Below are positions 21,562 through 33,315 of a DNA stretch of 64,000 nucleotides, piece by piece. The notes under the pieces were generated by a model, which did not search any database, was not told where the DNA came from, and was given only the letters and a program-made list of their open reading frames with translations. The first letter of the stretch is position 1. Every line of letters begins with the position of its first letter. The position numbers were made by a program, and so were the translations under genes. Source of the DNA: Ryuthela nishihirai (lineage: Eukaryota; Arthropoda; Arachnida; Araneae; Heptathelidae); assembly GCA_038380435.1 (NCBI GenBank), contig JAWZYU010000025.1, positions 29,984,707-30,048,706 of the forward strand. The letters run 5' to 3'.

Positions 21562-22928
21562 ATGATACGTATGCAAAAAACCCCTAATTTTCATAATCAT
21601 TCTGTGGATATTGAAACTGGTATCAATAGATAGATCAACTCTTTCTATGTATCCGATGTCGCAATATACTTCTCATCCCACCGATGCTTCTGTAGCAAAA
21701 TATAAGTCTGATTTAAGACTTATGGCGAAAATATTTGCTTTTGTAGGTTAAGGATTTTCTCAGAAAAATCATAAAAGACAAAGCTGGATTCAAAAAATCG
21801 TTTCTTTCTTTATAATCATCGAAATGCACAGCATTTTCATCTACTCTACATGTAATGTAATCTTTAGTGCAATCAAAATGGATTTCCCAGACTTTAAATT
21901 TAATATTTCGAGGATTTTATGCGAAATATTACCCGTTGTATTGTGGCATAGTCTGCGAGTTCGGCGAGATCGTTTACTGAGTCTGTTCTCAAATTTGAAT
22001 GAATATAACAGTGCTGATTTTCCGATAGATAGTCTTCAATCTTTGAAATCAAAGATAATATTTTTCAGTTTTTTTATTATTTCATATTCCATTGTGTGGA
22101 CACTTTTGTTTATGTCGTTTCTAAGCGATTCGGAACTACAGGGTGTCATGAGAAGTTTAATTTTTGGGCTAACAATTGATAAAATGTCACTATCTATATA
22201 TCCCGCCATATACTACTTCTTTAGGTTACATATTATAAATTTATTTTTAGTTATCAATATTACGACTATGTTTTATGTTTTCTTGTGCACTTATTTTCAA
22301 AGGATGCCTCGAATTTGCCACAACGTTTTTCAAAATAATGTCATATCATTAAACGAAACTGATAGGTTTGTTGAATGCCTTCAAGCTTACCGTAAAATCT
22401 CAGCTCCATTGGTCTAAAGAAAGATTCACTATCGTTTCCAACATATTTAGTGATAGTCACAAACGTTTCCCACCTGTTTACATTTTTCGGATTCCTATTT
22501 GGTTTCTCAAGAGTTAGTCTTATAAACTCATTGACAATTTCCCTGTTCGCAACATTCGTCAACAGTTGCGTGTCGTTTTTTGCAATTGCTTTTTCTGCAT
22601 CGGAAATAAACGAAAAGCACAATGAAATTAGAATTACGCTCTCATTGATATCGGAGAATATGGGAAAATCCCATTGTCATACCGATATTGATGCATTTTT
22701 ATCAAAAACAATTAATACGAAAAATATTCCAGTTTTGTCGCGAAGGAAAATGTTTACTTTTTCCAAAAGCTTTCTTCTTTCCGCTTGCGGAAGTTTGCTG
22801 ATTTCATCCCCATCATCCCCATCATCCTCATCCTCAAGCAGCGATGGGCTACGGAGGTCCAACCAGACCGCACAGTTTAATTCTCCATGCTGACTTACAG
22901 CCTGTTAATTCTTCATTTAAAATTGTAG
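21562..22928 (+). pseudogene. Gustatory-receptor-like pseudogene, array copy 1
   Basis: It is nearly identical to the four other array members but broken in four ways. A 2-bp deletion near 21628 gives TAG at 21631-21633. A leucine codon became TAA (21749-21751). A 1-bp deletion near 22401 within the YRKIS block shifts the frame. A 92-bp retroposed LINE 3' end (22802-22893) sits inside the last membrane segment, splitting the GSLL-TYSLLIL signature. It has the same position and orientation in its unit as the intact genes. A conserved AATAAA lies at 23127-23132. It is not expected to make a receptor. Confidence 0.85.
22802..22893 (-). mobile_element. RTE LINE 3'-end insertion in the GR pseudogene
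   Basis: Read on the minus strand this is the terminal part of the RTE element at 53305-55709: the GGTTGGACCTCCGTAGCCCA-like segment, then GCTGCTTGAGGATGAGGATGATG and an ATG-rich simple-repeat tail. TGCTGA is present at both edges (22796-22801 and 22888-22893) and may be a short target-site duplication. Confidence 0.75.
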
Positions 22929-23126
22929 AACAGAAATTTTCCATTTAATGGGCTTTTATGTAGCTTTTTGAACTGTAATATTTCTTTAACTTTATTCTTG
23001 TTATTTGAAAATGAAATTCAAGTCAGAACTATTTATCCTAATATAACTCATGCTCATGAACATTATTAATGCTATTTTTAATATTTCAAAATCTTCAAAA
23101 TATCAAATTACGCTTAATATTGTATA

Positions 23127-23132
23127 AATAAA
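23127..23132 (+). terminator. Conserved AATAAA downstream of GR copy 1
   Basis: TTGTATAAATAAAGTTA occurs about 200 bp after the stop codon in all five array members, so it is a plausible polyadenylation signal. No transcript evidence. Confidence 0.45.
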
Positions 23133-23755
23133 GTTACGCTACTAAACTTAATACTAAATACTCTCATTATCTTTCTAGAATTGTTCTTTTGCTTAAATTA
23201 ATGTGTATAAAACTATTAAATCCTTATCTAGCTAAAGAATACCTATGTACTTAAATTAGATCAATTGAATCTTGAAACCTCAACTCAGTGATCATTGCAT
23301 TTATTATTGTCTTTTGATTTGACTATACAGTAAAATATTAATAAAAACCATAAACTCACAATTAGTTGGTGTACGAAATTGCTAATAACATTTATGTTTA
23401 ATACATCAAAATTCCATATTATTAATTTTAAATGACGAAAAATCATCGTTATTACAGAAGCTAAACAAGTCCCTCCCTCACACTTTTAATGACTCACGAT
23501 GACTGAAAGATTAACCTTATTTCATTAAATATCAATAAGACCCGAGCAAAAGATGCCGATAAAATATGGTTGTTGTTTTTTTCTTCGATGTTTCTCTTTC
23601 CTCACAGATGATCTCTGTGGTAGTTGAACAAATAACGAATCTTTTTCAGCTCAATATTCACCTGAATCTTTCGTAACAAAAGCACGCAAACAGCTATTTA
23701 CAGGAAATTATTTTTATAACACTTTACATTGGGAATATAAGACAAGCCACTAAAG

Positions 23756-25157
23756 CAGGCATGGCCAACTGTTTTTGCCCCCGGGCCGGATTGGAAAAAA
23801 AATATTTTCACGGGCCGGATTGGAAAAAAAATATTTTCACGGGCCGGACGAAATATTAAAATTGAAAAATGTTAAGCAAAACACTTATTTCTTTAAGTAA
23901 ACAAAATTTTATTATGAAATTTGTTTATGAATAATTGTAAGTAAATCAATACAACAAATTAACATAATAACTAATGCGACGTGTTGAGGCGGTTTGCATC
24001 GCTTATTATTTTTTTAAAATCTGGTTCTATACTTGTAGTAGTTATTCTTAACACAGCCTCCAAATGTAAATCATTCAATCTTGATCTTGTTGTACTTTTA
24101 TTTAGATTCATTAAAGAAAAGGTTTGTTCACAAATATAAGTTGAGCTAAAGATTACTAAATACGTCTTGGCAAGTTTTTTTAAATTTCCATATTTTTCAT
24201 TATTCAATTGCTTATAAAAATTACACAAATTTTCTTGCTCTTCTCGATATTTCTCATGTAATAATTCGTCACATTGTAAATTAATTATTTCTAATTGTAT
24301 ATCAACAGGAACGTCATCAACTTGTACAGAAAATGGATTTCAGATAATAGATAAAATTTTATCAATTTTTTTGAAGCAATCGAATCTCTGCTCGAAATCT
24401 GTCATTAGTGCAAGGATGTTTTTATTAAATGTTTTAACCTTTTCTTTTAAAATATTTAAAGATATGGTCTGTAACGTTGGAAAATGATCAAATTTACATT
24501 CAGCCAAAATTGTAGAAAAAAGGCTAAGCTTCATTTTAAAAGCTCTTAATTTCTGTATTAAATCATGAGCAAATAAATTTTTTCCTTGTATACATGTGTT
24601 AAATTCGTTCAAATGTGTGAGAATATCCAAAGAAAATGCTAAATCACAAATCCAATTTGGATCTACTAATTCAGGAAAATCCTCATTTTCTTTAAGCATT
24701 AAAAATATTTTTATTTCCTCTTGAAGGTCCCACACACGTCTTAAAACTTTTCCCAAACTTAACCAACGGATTTTATTGTGATATAGTACATCTAAATGAC
24801 TGGTATTTAGTTCTTCAAGGAGATCAATAAATTGCCTGTGATTTAATCCTTTTGATCGTAGGAAATTCACTAATTTCACAACTACATTTGTAACATGATC
24901 GATTTTTAAAATATTTTTGCACTATGCAAAAATATTTTACTCGCCTGCTGGCAACGTCGCTTGAACATCGAGTGCAGATGAGTATAAAAGTTTTAATTCT
25001 TTATAACGGAATCTTTTTTAAAAAATATAGAAGTATCGAGAATTCATTCGATTAATTACTAGAAGTTAAATGTTAATATTGAAAAATTGTCCGCGGGCCA
25101 CATAAATTCATTACGCGGGCCGGATCCGGCCCGCGGGCCGTATATTGGCCATGCCTG
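23756..25157 (-). mobile_element. hAT transposon (1402 bp) with 8-bp target-site duplication
   Basis: The termini are CAGGCATGGCCAA and its exact complement TTGGCCATGCCTG, flanked by CACTAAAG at 23748-23755 and 25158-25165. Sister units lack it. Subterminal CGGGCCGGATTGG motifs are repeated at the left end (about 23783-23848) and matched by CGGGCCGGATCCGG at the right. Only the C-terminal half of a transposase is present, so this is an internally deleted, non-autonomous copy. Confidence 0.9.
23971..24910 (-). pseudogene. hAT transposase, C-terminal half, one in-frame stop
   Basis: A single minus-strand frame runs from about 24910 (HVTNVVVKLVNFLRSKGLN) through the segment LYHNKIRWLSLGKVLRRVWD and the LAFSLDILTHLNEFNTCIQG block. 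It ends with the hAT dimerisation region, FSSTYICEQTFSLMNLNKS..SRLNDLHLEAVLRI. This is the pattern of GTF2IRD2/ZBED-type Charlie-group hAT transposases. The frame is interrupted only by TGA at 24340-24342. The BED zinc finger and the first catalytic residues are missing because of the internal deletion. Confidence 0.75.
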
Positions 25158-25909
25158 CACTAAAGCCTGATATTTGAAAACACTGATTCAGGTAAATTTT
25201 GTTCTCAATACAATACAAACCCGAAGTAATAATCCTTTATTTTAAAACTTGTTTGTCAAACTCTATTTAACGTGTGTTTTTTTATATATATTTAATTTTT
25301 TTCCCATTCAATTGATTTTGATATGTATATATTGTTAAGAATTCGTTTTAATTTAAATCACTTCTTTACTTAGAAAACCACAGAATACCTTTTTGTAAGT
25401 AAAATCAGTTAGTGGGAAATGAAGAATCATTACTATAAGAGTTTTCACATAAAGGGGTAGCAAAGATTATTCATTAATTTGAGTAATAAAACGTTTAAAA
25501 ACCGATGTTCTAAACTGGGCCGGATCAAAGAAGGGAGAACACCAAGGGGGACATGACGCCCTTTTCAAAAATGCAAGGGTAAAAGAGGCAAAAAATTATT
25601 ACACATATTTGTCTTTCATGCATTTTTCAAGAAATATTTTTTAAAAAACAGTAAAACGAAGGGGGAAACGTTATAGTGCATTGAATATCAAATCTCGTGC
25701 CCCCCTCATTTTTTCGGTTTTTCAGTTCGATTGCGTTTCTTCCGACAACCCCTCGATTTCTTTATAGATCTGAGCCTGGTTCTAAAAAGTTTAACTACAA
25801 TAATCTTTTTCTCGAAAACGTTTTTCCATAAATTCTGTGGAATTCTTCGGTAGAAGTTTTTCAATATTTCTCCACTTTCAAAAGTCATATACAACTATAA
25901 AAACTAGAC

Positions 25910-26446
25910 CAGTGGTTTCTAACCTGTGGTCTCCGGATCCCTAGGGATGCAAAGATATCCACAGAGGATCCAAGAGGAAAAGTGGTAATTTTAATATTTC
26001 AGAAAACTCTACCGGTAACAGTACATTTACCATGATTGCATGTTAACTTAAAGTTTTATTGTTTTTAGATGGAATTATATTAATTCAGTACGACAACAAT
26101 AACTATCTCATACTGATCACAAGACGTAATTGGCTGTTGATGGCATAAGAATGTTTGTAACATTGAATTTCTTCACTCAAATTTTCTCGATTCAAATGGC
26201 AAAAGTGCCGAAAAGTGAAGGTAGGTAGAGCACCACAGATCTAATCCATTCTATTAACGTTTTGAGAGACCTCATTCTAAGGATCTGCATTTTTGTTATA
26301 TGGGATAACGATGGGAAGGTGGTATTAAGGAGGATTTCACTTTGCAGGGAGGGGGGGGGGCTTCAGAAAAAACGATAATTCTTAAAAAGTCCGCTGGAAG
26401 AATGAGACTTTGTGACCGTAGCGCCGAAAACATTTAGGAACCATTG
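25910..26446. mobile_element. hAT-like MITE, unit A copy
   Basis: The left end is CAGTGGTTTCTAACCTGTGG and the right end AGGAACCATTG, imperfect complements. Flanks AACTAGAC and GTCTAAAC are compatible with a decayed 8-bp duplication. It is present at the same place in all five units, so it predates the array. A second partial copy of its right part lies at about 29715-29880. Confidence 0.6.
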
Positions 26447-27879
26447 GTCTAAACGGGAACTTTACATTTCTTCCCGGGACCATTATTACGGCTTCGATTA
26501 ACTACGTGAAACTAATGTATTCCAAAAAGAGCCCTCCCACTCGCCTCGATAAAAAGTAACTTAAATGAAAATTTTACATTTCACTACATACGGTAAGATA
26601 TTCTTCATTCCAATACCTAAAAAACTTCTTCAGAATCTGTCCCTAAACTCGGTATAAAAAATCTGCGGGGAAAAAAAACATATCATACTGCTGATTTGTA
26701 TTATCTAATGCTAGGTATTCTTAATTGAGTTATAGCGTCATCTCTGCAGTGTCTGGAGGAGTAAAGAGAATTTAATCCGTTTAGTTCTGTCATATGAAGT
26801 ATAATAAGTGCTTATTGATAGTGGCGATCTCTTCGTCGCTCCTGAAAACGCATTCAAGACAGAAGACTTATAAATTCCATTAACACAAGCTGAGTAGAAT
26901 CCAAGGCACCTATTTCGACTGAAATCCATAAGAAACAAATAAAGTGTTTTCTAGCTGGAAAAGAAAAATTATTGGAACAATAAAAAATTACACCGCCATT
27001 GATAAATATTTAATACAGTAATATGATCTAAATAATTTTATAAAATGTTTTGCTTTCTTTGAAATTAGACCTTCCATATTAAACGGAACTAGATATCCTT
27101 ATCATGACAGATGCAATCATATAACTGGCAGAATAATTGAAATTTTCTTGCAATAATTTAGGGCCACCCGCAGTTCACGAGAGCCGCATGCAGCACTTCA
27201 CATACGTTTAACTTTTTATCTCTCCCACTATTAATAATAAATATTCGATTATTTCCAGAATAATAGCAACGAAACAATTATTTGGAGATCTATTGAGAAG
27301 CTGGAAAAGTGGCGTGTTGTGTAATATTTATTTCACATTAGAAAACAAATAACTTTGGATTTCATTAAAATTTTTCGAATATTTTCACACCTAACAAGAA
27401 ACTTCAGGTTGTTTTTATTCGCAGAAGCCTGGCGCTAGCCAGTACATTTGAATATTGCTCCTATTGCTTCGCGAATTTGAAAACAAAACAGGTTTATTTT
27501 ATCCTATCTCGTTTTCAAAAGAAACGAGCTAATGTTGTCTTAGTAGGCTTCCGTCTCCAGTTTCAAAATTTTTCCCATTAGAGCTAAATTAAATTTTCAT
27601 TTGGTTAGAAATGCATTTATGAAATGTAAACTGTGAGAAAAATGTTAAACTGCAAACGTGTAAACGAATTTTGATGATAGAATGTGAAGTCATGAGATTT
27701 ATTGCCCGCCTCCAATCTTGTTTTTCCTTTCCAACTTTTTTCTCAGTGACAATTTTATATTATTCCCTTTTAGTGCCACCCAGATTTTACGGTTCAAAAC
27801 GAATCGTAAATAAGTGTTAGTGCACTTCACCAAAAAATGCCTATTTCCATTAGTTAGTGGAAAAAACACGGCAGCGTTG

Positions 27880-28254
27880 TTTGGTTTTACCTCTGAGTGG
27901 CATCTTTTTGCACATAATGGGCTAAATGACCAGGTCACAAAGACCTCGAAGGCTCAGAAAAGGTTGTGGGCGGAACCCACTGGACAGCTGTTGAAAGACA
28001 GATGGTAGCCTTGTGTCAAGGCCATGCAGCGTGTTCTTTAACGTGCATAGGCTGTGTATCTCCCATACACCGGGCCATGGTTTAACATTCCATGATGGAC
28101 GACTGTCTTTCCAAACCCATCGGTATCCCCTATTGACCGTCGACAGGGTGGGGGGTTTTGCGGAGATAAATCTCAAAGCCAGACGAGCTGGAACTCGAGT
28201 CTGGGAATTGCAAATTACGAGCATGGTTCGCTACCAACTGAACCACCCCCGCCG
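27880..28254 (-). repeat. tRNA-derived SINE, family A, first position in unit A
   Basis: Body and head as in the other copies, with the tRNA-like end at right (CGCTACCAACTGAACCACC). Orthologous to copies at 44949, 55962 and 61244. Confidence 0.8.
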
Positions 28255-29110
28255 CATTATTGTAGTGCAACATCGAGGTTAAGATTATTACGAAATAAAA
28301 CTATTAGCGTTGCTCGTAATATAGATAGGGTTACGTAACGGTTATTTTTTTAAATTGAACAGCAAAACTGATTTTTGTCCCTATTTAAATCAAAAGTAAA
28401 AAAATCACCAATCCAGAAATCATATATATATTCTAAAATCCATATTATTCCTAACGTCCTGTGGTTTAATTATCAAAATAACAAATAGTATCATGAAGTG
28501 CATTAACAAAAAACAGTGCATTTTTTCCAATCTACAGTATGTTTTTTAATTTAATCGATTACCGTATTTGCATTACAGTGAATATTTAAAAGTTTCAGGT
28601 ATATCTAAAAAACAAAATAAATTTGAGATTTAAGAATAAATGAGAAAAAAATGAAAATTTCATTCGCCCAGGGCAAATGAAAGGGCATGTTTCCTTGATA
28701 TGTTCCACGTAAAATGGTTCAAACTAAATATGCAACAGTTTTTAATGCGCCCCTCTCCTTCTATTGGAAACTAAAAATATGGGTGTGCTGAACTAGAAAC
28801 TTTCTTCTGTTGAATGCAAAAGGTATTATTGAAATCGGTTGATTAGTTTCAGAGATATTTTGTGAACAGACAGAAGGATATAAAAATATCCGCGTGCAAA
28901 ACTGAATCCTTTCCTCCACCCATCCAACTCATGGAGAACAATCGAAATCAATTTATTGGTTCCAGATATATTGTTTGCACAGACAGACGGACGGACGATC
29001 GTTTGGATTTAGCGATAACATTAACAAGTTTTGCTTCCGTAGAAAACTGTTACAAAGAAATAAAAAAATTTAATTATCTATTCACAATAATACCCATGAA
29101 ATACAATATC

Positions 29111-29353
29111 CAGGCCCGTATCTAGGAAAAATAAATGGGAGAAGGGGACGTCCAAGAAATTCAATGCAAGACACTGAATCGAGTCAGCAAAGTAGGAGGA
29201 AAAGGTACTAGATTTCAATTGCATCATATTTTTTCTTCATTGCTTTTTAAAATATTTCTTGAAAAAATGCATTAAACATACATTAGCTTATCATCAGTTA
29301 CCCTACCTAGCTTTCTCAAGGGGGAGCTTGATCCCCTCCTTGATCCGGCCCTG
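29111..29353. mobile_element. Small hAT-type MITE, unit A
   Basis: The termini are CAGGCCCGTATCTAGG and CCTTGATCCGGCCCTG (near complements). Flanks ACAATATC and ACAGCATT are a poorly preserved 8-bp duplication. The same element occurs at 46197-46451 and, split, at 17346/19327. Confidence 0.6.
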
Positions 29354-29384
29354 ACAGCATTATTTTGCTGTCATTGGCACTTTT

Positions 29385-29515
29385 GGGCGAATGAAATTTA
29401 GACGAATTGTCTCATTGGATCGTCTCTTTACAACAATTGTTCTTTCGATGAATCGCTCCCATTACACGAATTTTCATTCAACCAATCGGAATTAGACAAA
29501 TAGTGCTAGACTCAT
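29385..29515. repeat. Degenerate GACGAATTGTC tandem motif
   Basis: Irregular 17-22-bp repeats of a GACGAATTGTC(T/C)CATTGG-like motif. The unit C homolog (46490-46620) has about one more unit. Confidence 0.5.
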
Positions 29516-30129
29516 TATAACGGCATTCATTTGGCAAGTTAACCTCATGTATTCGATAAAAAGTTCTCCTATCCCAAAAAAAGGGTAAACTTAATTAGAA
29601 ATTTTGCATTTTACCACTGCATACGGTAAGAAATTATTTATCCTAACACCAAAGAAACGTCTTCAGAACCTGTCCCTAATCTCAGTATAATAATCTGGCA
29701 AAAAAAAATAGATATCTGCAGAAAGAACGATAATTCTTAAAGAGTCCGCTGGAAGAATGGGACTTAGTAGGGGACCGTGGCGCCGAACCATTTAGTAACC
29801 CTTGGTCTAAACGGGAACTTTACATTTCTCTCCAGGACCGACCACAATTACGGTTTCGATTAAGCAAGTGAAACTGATGTATTCGCCCCCCCCCCCCCAC
29901 CTCGTTCCGATAAAAGGTAACTTAAATGGAAATTTTGCATTTTACTACATACGGTAAGAAATTCTTTATCCGAATACCTAAAAAAACTTCTTCAGTATCT
30001 GTCCCTAAATTCGGTAAAAAAACTCTGTGGAAAAAATAAAATATCATACTGTTGATTTGTATATTCTTTCTCTTATTACTAAGTATTCTCAATTGAGTAA
30101 TAATAACGTCTCTGTTAGTGACTGGATGG

Positions 30130-30509
30130 GTTTTTTGGGTTGATTTACCACTGAGCGGCAATTTTTGCACACCATGGGCTAAATGGCCAGGTCACATGGA
30201 CCCAAAGGCACAGAAAAGGTTGGGGTTAGACGACCCACTGAAACAGCTGTTCGGAGAGAGATGGTAGCCTCCCGTCTAGGCCATCCAGCGTGTTCTTTAA
30301 CGTGCACAGGGTTCTCTCGCACACCGCGCCAAGGCTTAACGTCCCATCGGACAGACGGCGGCCTTTCCAAGCCCATCGCCTCCCCTACTACCAAGGGCAG
30401 GGTGGGGAATTTTGCGGAGATAAATCAAAACGCTGACCCAATTCGGACTCAAATCTCGGAACTAGAGATTAAAAGCCTGGCGCGCTACCGACTGAGCCAC
30501 CCCCGCCCA
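30130..30509 (-). repeat. tRNA-derived SINE, family A, second position in unit A
   Basis: The tRNA-like head at the right end (GGCGCGCTACCGACTGAGCC) lies immediately before the next GR 5' flank. Orthologous to copies at 35553 and 46921. Confidence 0.8.
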
Positions 30510-31833
30510 ACGTGACAGGAAAACTGCATAAATAAGGTATACGAAGACGAAATATTGCAGAACTTCTTAATGAAAAACAACAGCAATCGTGTCGTAGAAA
30601 ACTGTAACCCCTTTCCAAATTTAATTTACTTAATTCATTTCAAATACAGTTGTCCATTTCAATAATGCTTTTCCTACACTTGAAAGAAGAACATCATAAT
30701 CATCCTGTATCATTTCGATCATGGCAGTCTCACGTATAGAAATATACATATCATTAAAGTCAGGTACATAAAGCCGCAATTCTATCACACTGAAAGGAAT
30801 AAAACGAAAACAGAGGTGGGTCATTTATGTATCATAGTTATCACTTATGTATCTTAGTTGATTAAATCAGTTTCCATCTTAAAGGGAGAAAACTACGAGG
30901 AAAACAGTTTTCCTACTAAAATAAACAAACGAATCAATAACTTGGTACAAAACTCGAGTTCTTGGGATACAGAATTTTACTCAGCTAGATGAAACTATTG
31001 GACATGAATTGCATCCTTCGCAACAAAATCAAGAGACAAAAACTAATTATTTCATCGTAGTAAACGAAATCAAAAATCTTTGTTAGGTTCGTTTGTAAAA
31101 TCATTCCGCATTTCTCACACAGTGCATGAGAATATTCGAAACTTGCAGTTTTTCTCAATTATTGAAAATTATGAAAAATTTCCAATAAAATTTTTGTGAC
31201 TAAAGTGGATTGTTGGAGATGAGAAAATAAAACGTTAAGAGAATAATTGTGGTTATTTTGAAGATCTACCAGTCGTTGAGGAATATTATTTGATCAGAAT
31301 TAAAAAGATTTTGAAAAGTGAAAAGGTATAGTTTACGACTACATTTTACTGTTAAATGGATATATCGCATTTCAAGACTATTCTAGTTTTCAACCACAGG
31401 GACACCATTTAACGTTTCATTTGGAAGGACAATTGACTGATTAAATAAAATTGGAAACATGTTCTAGAATAACTTCAAATTTGATGCTAAATATGCTATT
31501 TTGATGTCAACAATTCAAGGTTTGTAATCTCTCATAAACAGAAAAACAAAACGTGTATTAGTCAATAGCTTAATTCAGTGTACCGTGTTTAATAATCCGT
31601 ACATTTATTATATTTAACTTCATAATTCTGAACGTTCGATTGTTAGGATCACGAACTGTTATTTGCGATTAATGCAAAGCTCTAAATATCACTTAATATG
31701 GTGTAAAAATGGTGCTTGGGAAAAATTGTTTTTTATAAAGGAAAAAAAAGAAGTGGCAACTGTAACATTAACTTTGGGCCACAATTACAAGTAATATTAG
31801 ATTAAAACAATTTAATCAGAAAAAATTCTAAAA

Positions 31834-33099
31834 ATGATACGTATGCAAGAAACCCCTAATTTTCATAGCCTTTCTGTGGATATTGAAACCGGTATCAATA
31901 TTCAGAGAACAACTATTTCTATGTATCCGATGTCGCAATCTACTTCTCATACCTCCGACGCTTCTGTAGCAAAATGTAAGTCTGATTTAAGACTTATGGC
32001 GAAAATATTTGCTTTTGTAGGTTTAGGATTTTTTCAGAAAAATCATGAAAGACAAAGCTGGATTCAGAAAATCGTTTATTTCTTTATAATCATCGAAATG
32101 CATAGCATTTTCGTCTACTCTACATGTCATGTAATCTTTAGTGCAATCAATATGGATTTCCGACACTTCAAATTTAATATTTCGTGGAATTTATGCGAAA
32201 TATTACCCTTTGTATTGTGGCGTAGTCTGAGAGTTCGGAGAGATCGTTTACTGAGCATGATCTCGAATTTGAATGAATATAACAATGCTGATTTTCCGAT
32301 AGACAGTCTTCAATATTTTAAATCAAGGATAATATTTTCCACTTTTTTGATTATTTCATATCCAATTGTGTGGACACTTTTGTTTATCTCGTTTCTAAGC
32401 GATTCAGATCTATGCAATTTGGTGAGAAATTTAATTTTTGGGCTAACAATTGATAAAATGTCACCACCTATATATCCAGTCATATACTATTTCTTTATGT
32501 TACATATTATAAATTTATTTTTAGTTATCAATATTACGATTATGTTTTATGTTTGCTTGTGCACTTATTTTCAAAGGATGCTTCGAATTTGCCACAACGT
32601 TTTTCAAAGTAATGTCATATCATTAAATGAAACTGATAGGTTTGTTGGATACCTTCAAGCTTACCGTAAAATCTCATGCTCCATTGGTCTAATGGAAAAT
32701 TCACTCTCGTTTCCAATATTTTTAGTGATGGTCGCAAACGTTTCCCATCTATTTACATTTTTCGGATTCCTATTTGGTTTTTCAACAATTAATCTTATAA
32801 CCTCATTGAAAATTCCCTTGTTCGCAACATTCGTCAACAGTTGCGTGTCGTTTTACGCAATTGCTTTCCCTGCATCGGAAATAAACGAAAAGCACAATGA
32901 AATTAGAATTACGCTCTCATTGATATCGGAGAATATGGGAACATCCCATTGTCATACTGATATTGATGCATTTTTATCAAAAATAATTAATACGAAGAAT
33001 ATTCCTGTTTTGTCAGGATGGAAAATGTTCACCTTTTCCAAAAGCTTTATTCTTTCCGCTTGCGGAAGTTTGCTTACTTACAGCCTGTTAATTCTTTAG
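31834..33099 (+). CDS. Gustatory-receptor-like protein, array copy 2 (421 aa)
   Basis: Single-exon ORF for a multi-pass membrane protein, probably a ligand-gated chemosensory channel of the arthropod GR superfamily acting in the plasma membrane of sensory neurons; the ligand is unknown. Hydrophobic segments lie near residues 55-68, 78-105, 114-130, 164-188, 214-245, 293-316, 324-346 and 401-421. A conserved basic stretch (LRVRRDRLL, 132-140) follows the third. The C-terminus ends TYSLLIL: a CAA to TAG change removes the last four residues (the QL.K part) present in sisters. The start is ATG 31834, preceded by TTCTAAAA, which is conserved in copies 3 and 4. Residues 188-235 differ most between copies. 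Family assignment rests on architecture and the C-terminal signature. Confidence 0.75.
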   Translation: MIRMQETPNFHSLSVDIETGINIQRTTISMYPMSQSTSHTSDASVAKCKSDLRLMAKIFAFVGLGFFQKNHERQSWIQKIVYFFIIIEMHSIFVYSTCHVIFSAINMDFRHFKFNISWNLCEILPFVLWRSLRVRRDRLLSMISNLNEYNNADFPIDSLQYFKSRIIFSTFLIISYPIVWTLLFISFLSDSDLCNLVRNLIFGLTIDKMSPPIYPVIYYFFMLHIINLFLVINITIMFYVCLCTYFQRMLRICHNVFQSNVISLNETDRFVGYLQAYRKISCSIGLMENSLSFPIFLVMVANVSHLFTFFGFLFGFSTINLITSLKIPLFATFVNSCVSFYAIAFPASEINEKHNEIRITLSLISENMGTSHCHTDIDAFLSKIINTKNIPVLSGWKMFTFSKSFILSACGSLLTYSLLIL

Positions 33100-33309
33100 T
33101 TAAAATCGTAGAACAGAAATTTTCAATTTAATGGGCTTTTATGTAGCTTTTTGAACTGTAATATTTCTTTAACTTTATTCTTGTTATTTGAAAATGAAAT
33201 TCAAGTCAGAACTATTTATTCTAATATAACCAATGTTCATGGACATTATTAATGCTATTTTTAAAATTTGAATATCTTCAAAATATCAAATTACGCTTAA
33301 TGTTGTATA

Positions 33310-33315
33310 AATAAA
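33310..33315 (+). terminator. Conserved AATAAA downstream of GR copy 2
   Basis: Candidate polyadenylation signal, 211 bp after the stop codon, conserved across the array. Confidence 0.45.

Larger units (their letters stand above)
20030..30509 (+). repeat. Segmental duplication unit A (GR pseudogene)
   Basis: Order: 5' flank (20030-21561), GR pseudogene, 3' flank, hAT insertion (23756-25157), hAT-like MITE (25910-26446), further shared sequence, SINE A (27880-28254), repeat region with MITE (29111-29353), SINE A (30130-30509). About 8.9 kb after removing the hAT element. The same order recurs in unit C. Confidence 0.8.

Noticed and set aside
24340..24342. Two separate hAT-derived genes at 23971 and 24340
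   Set aside because: Both are in one frame split by a single TGA within a bounded transposon, so they are one decayed transposase.
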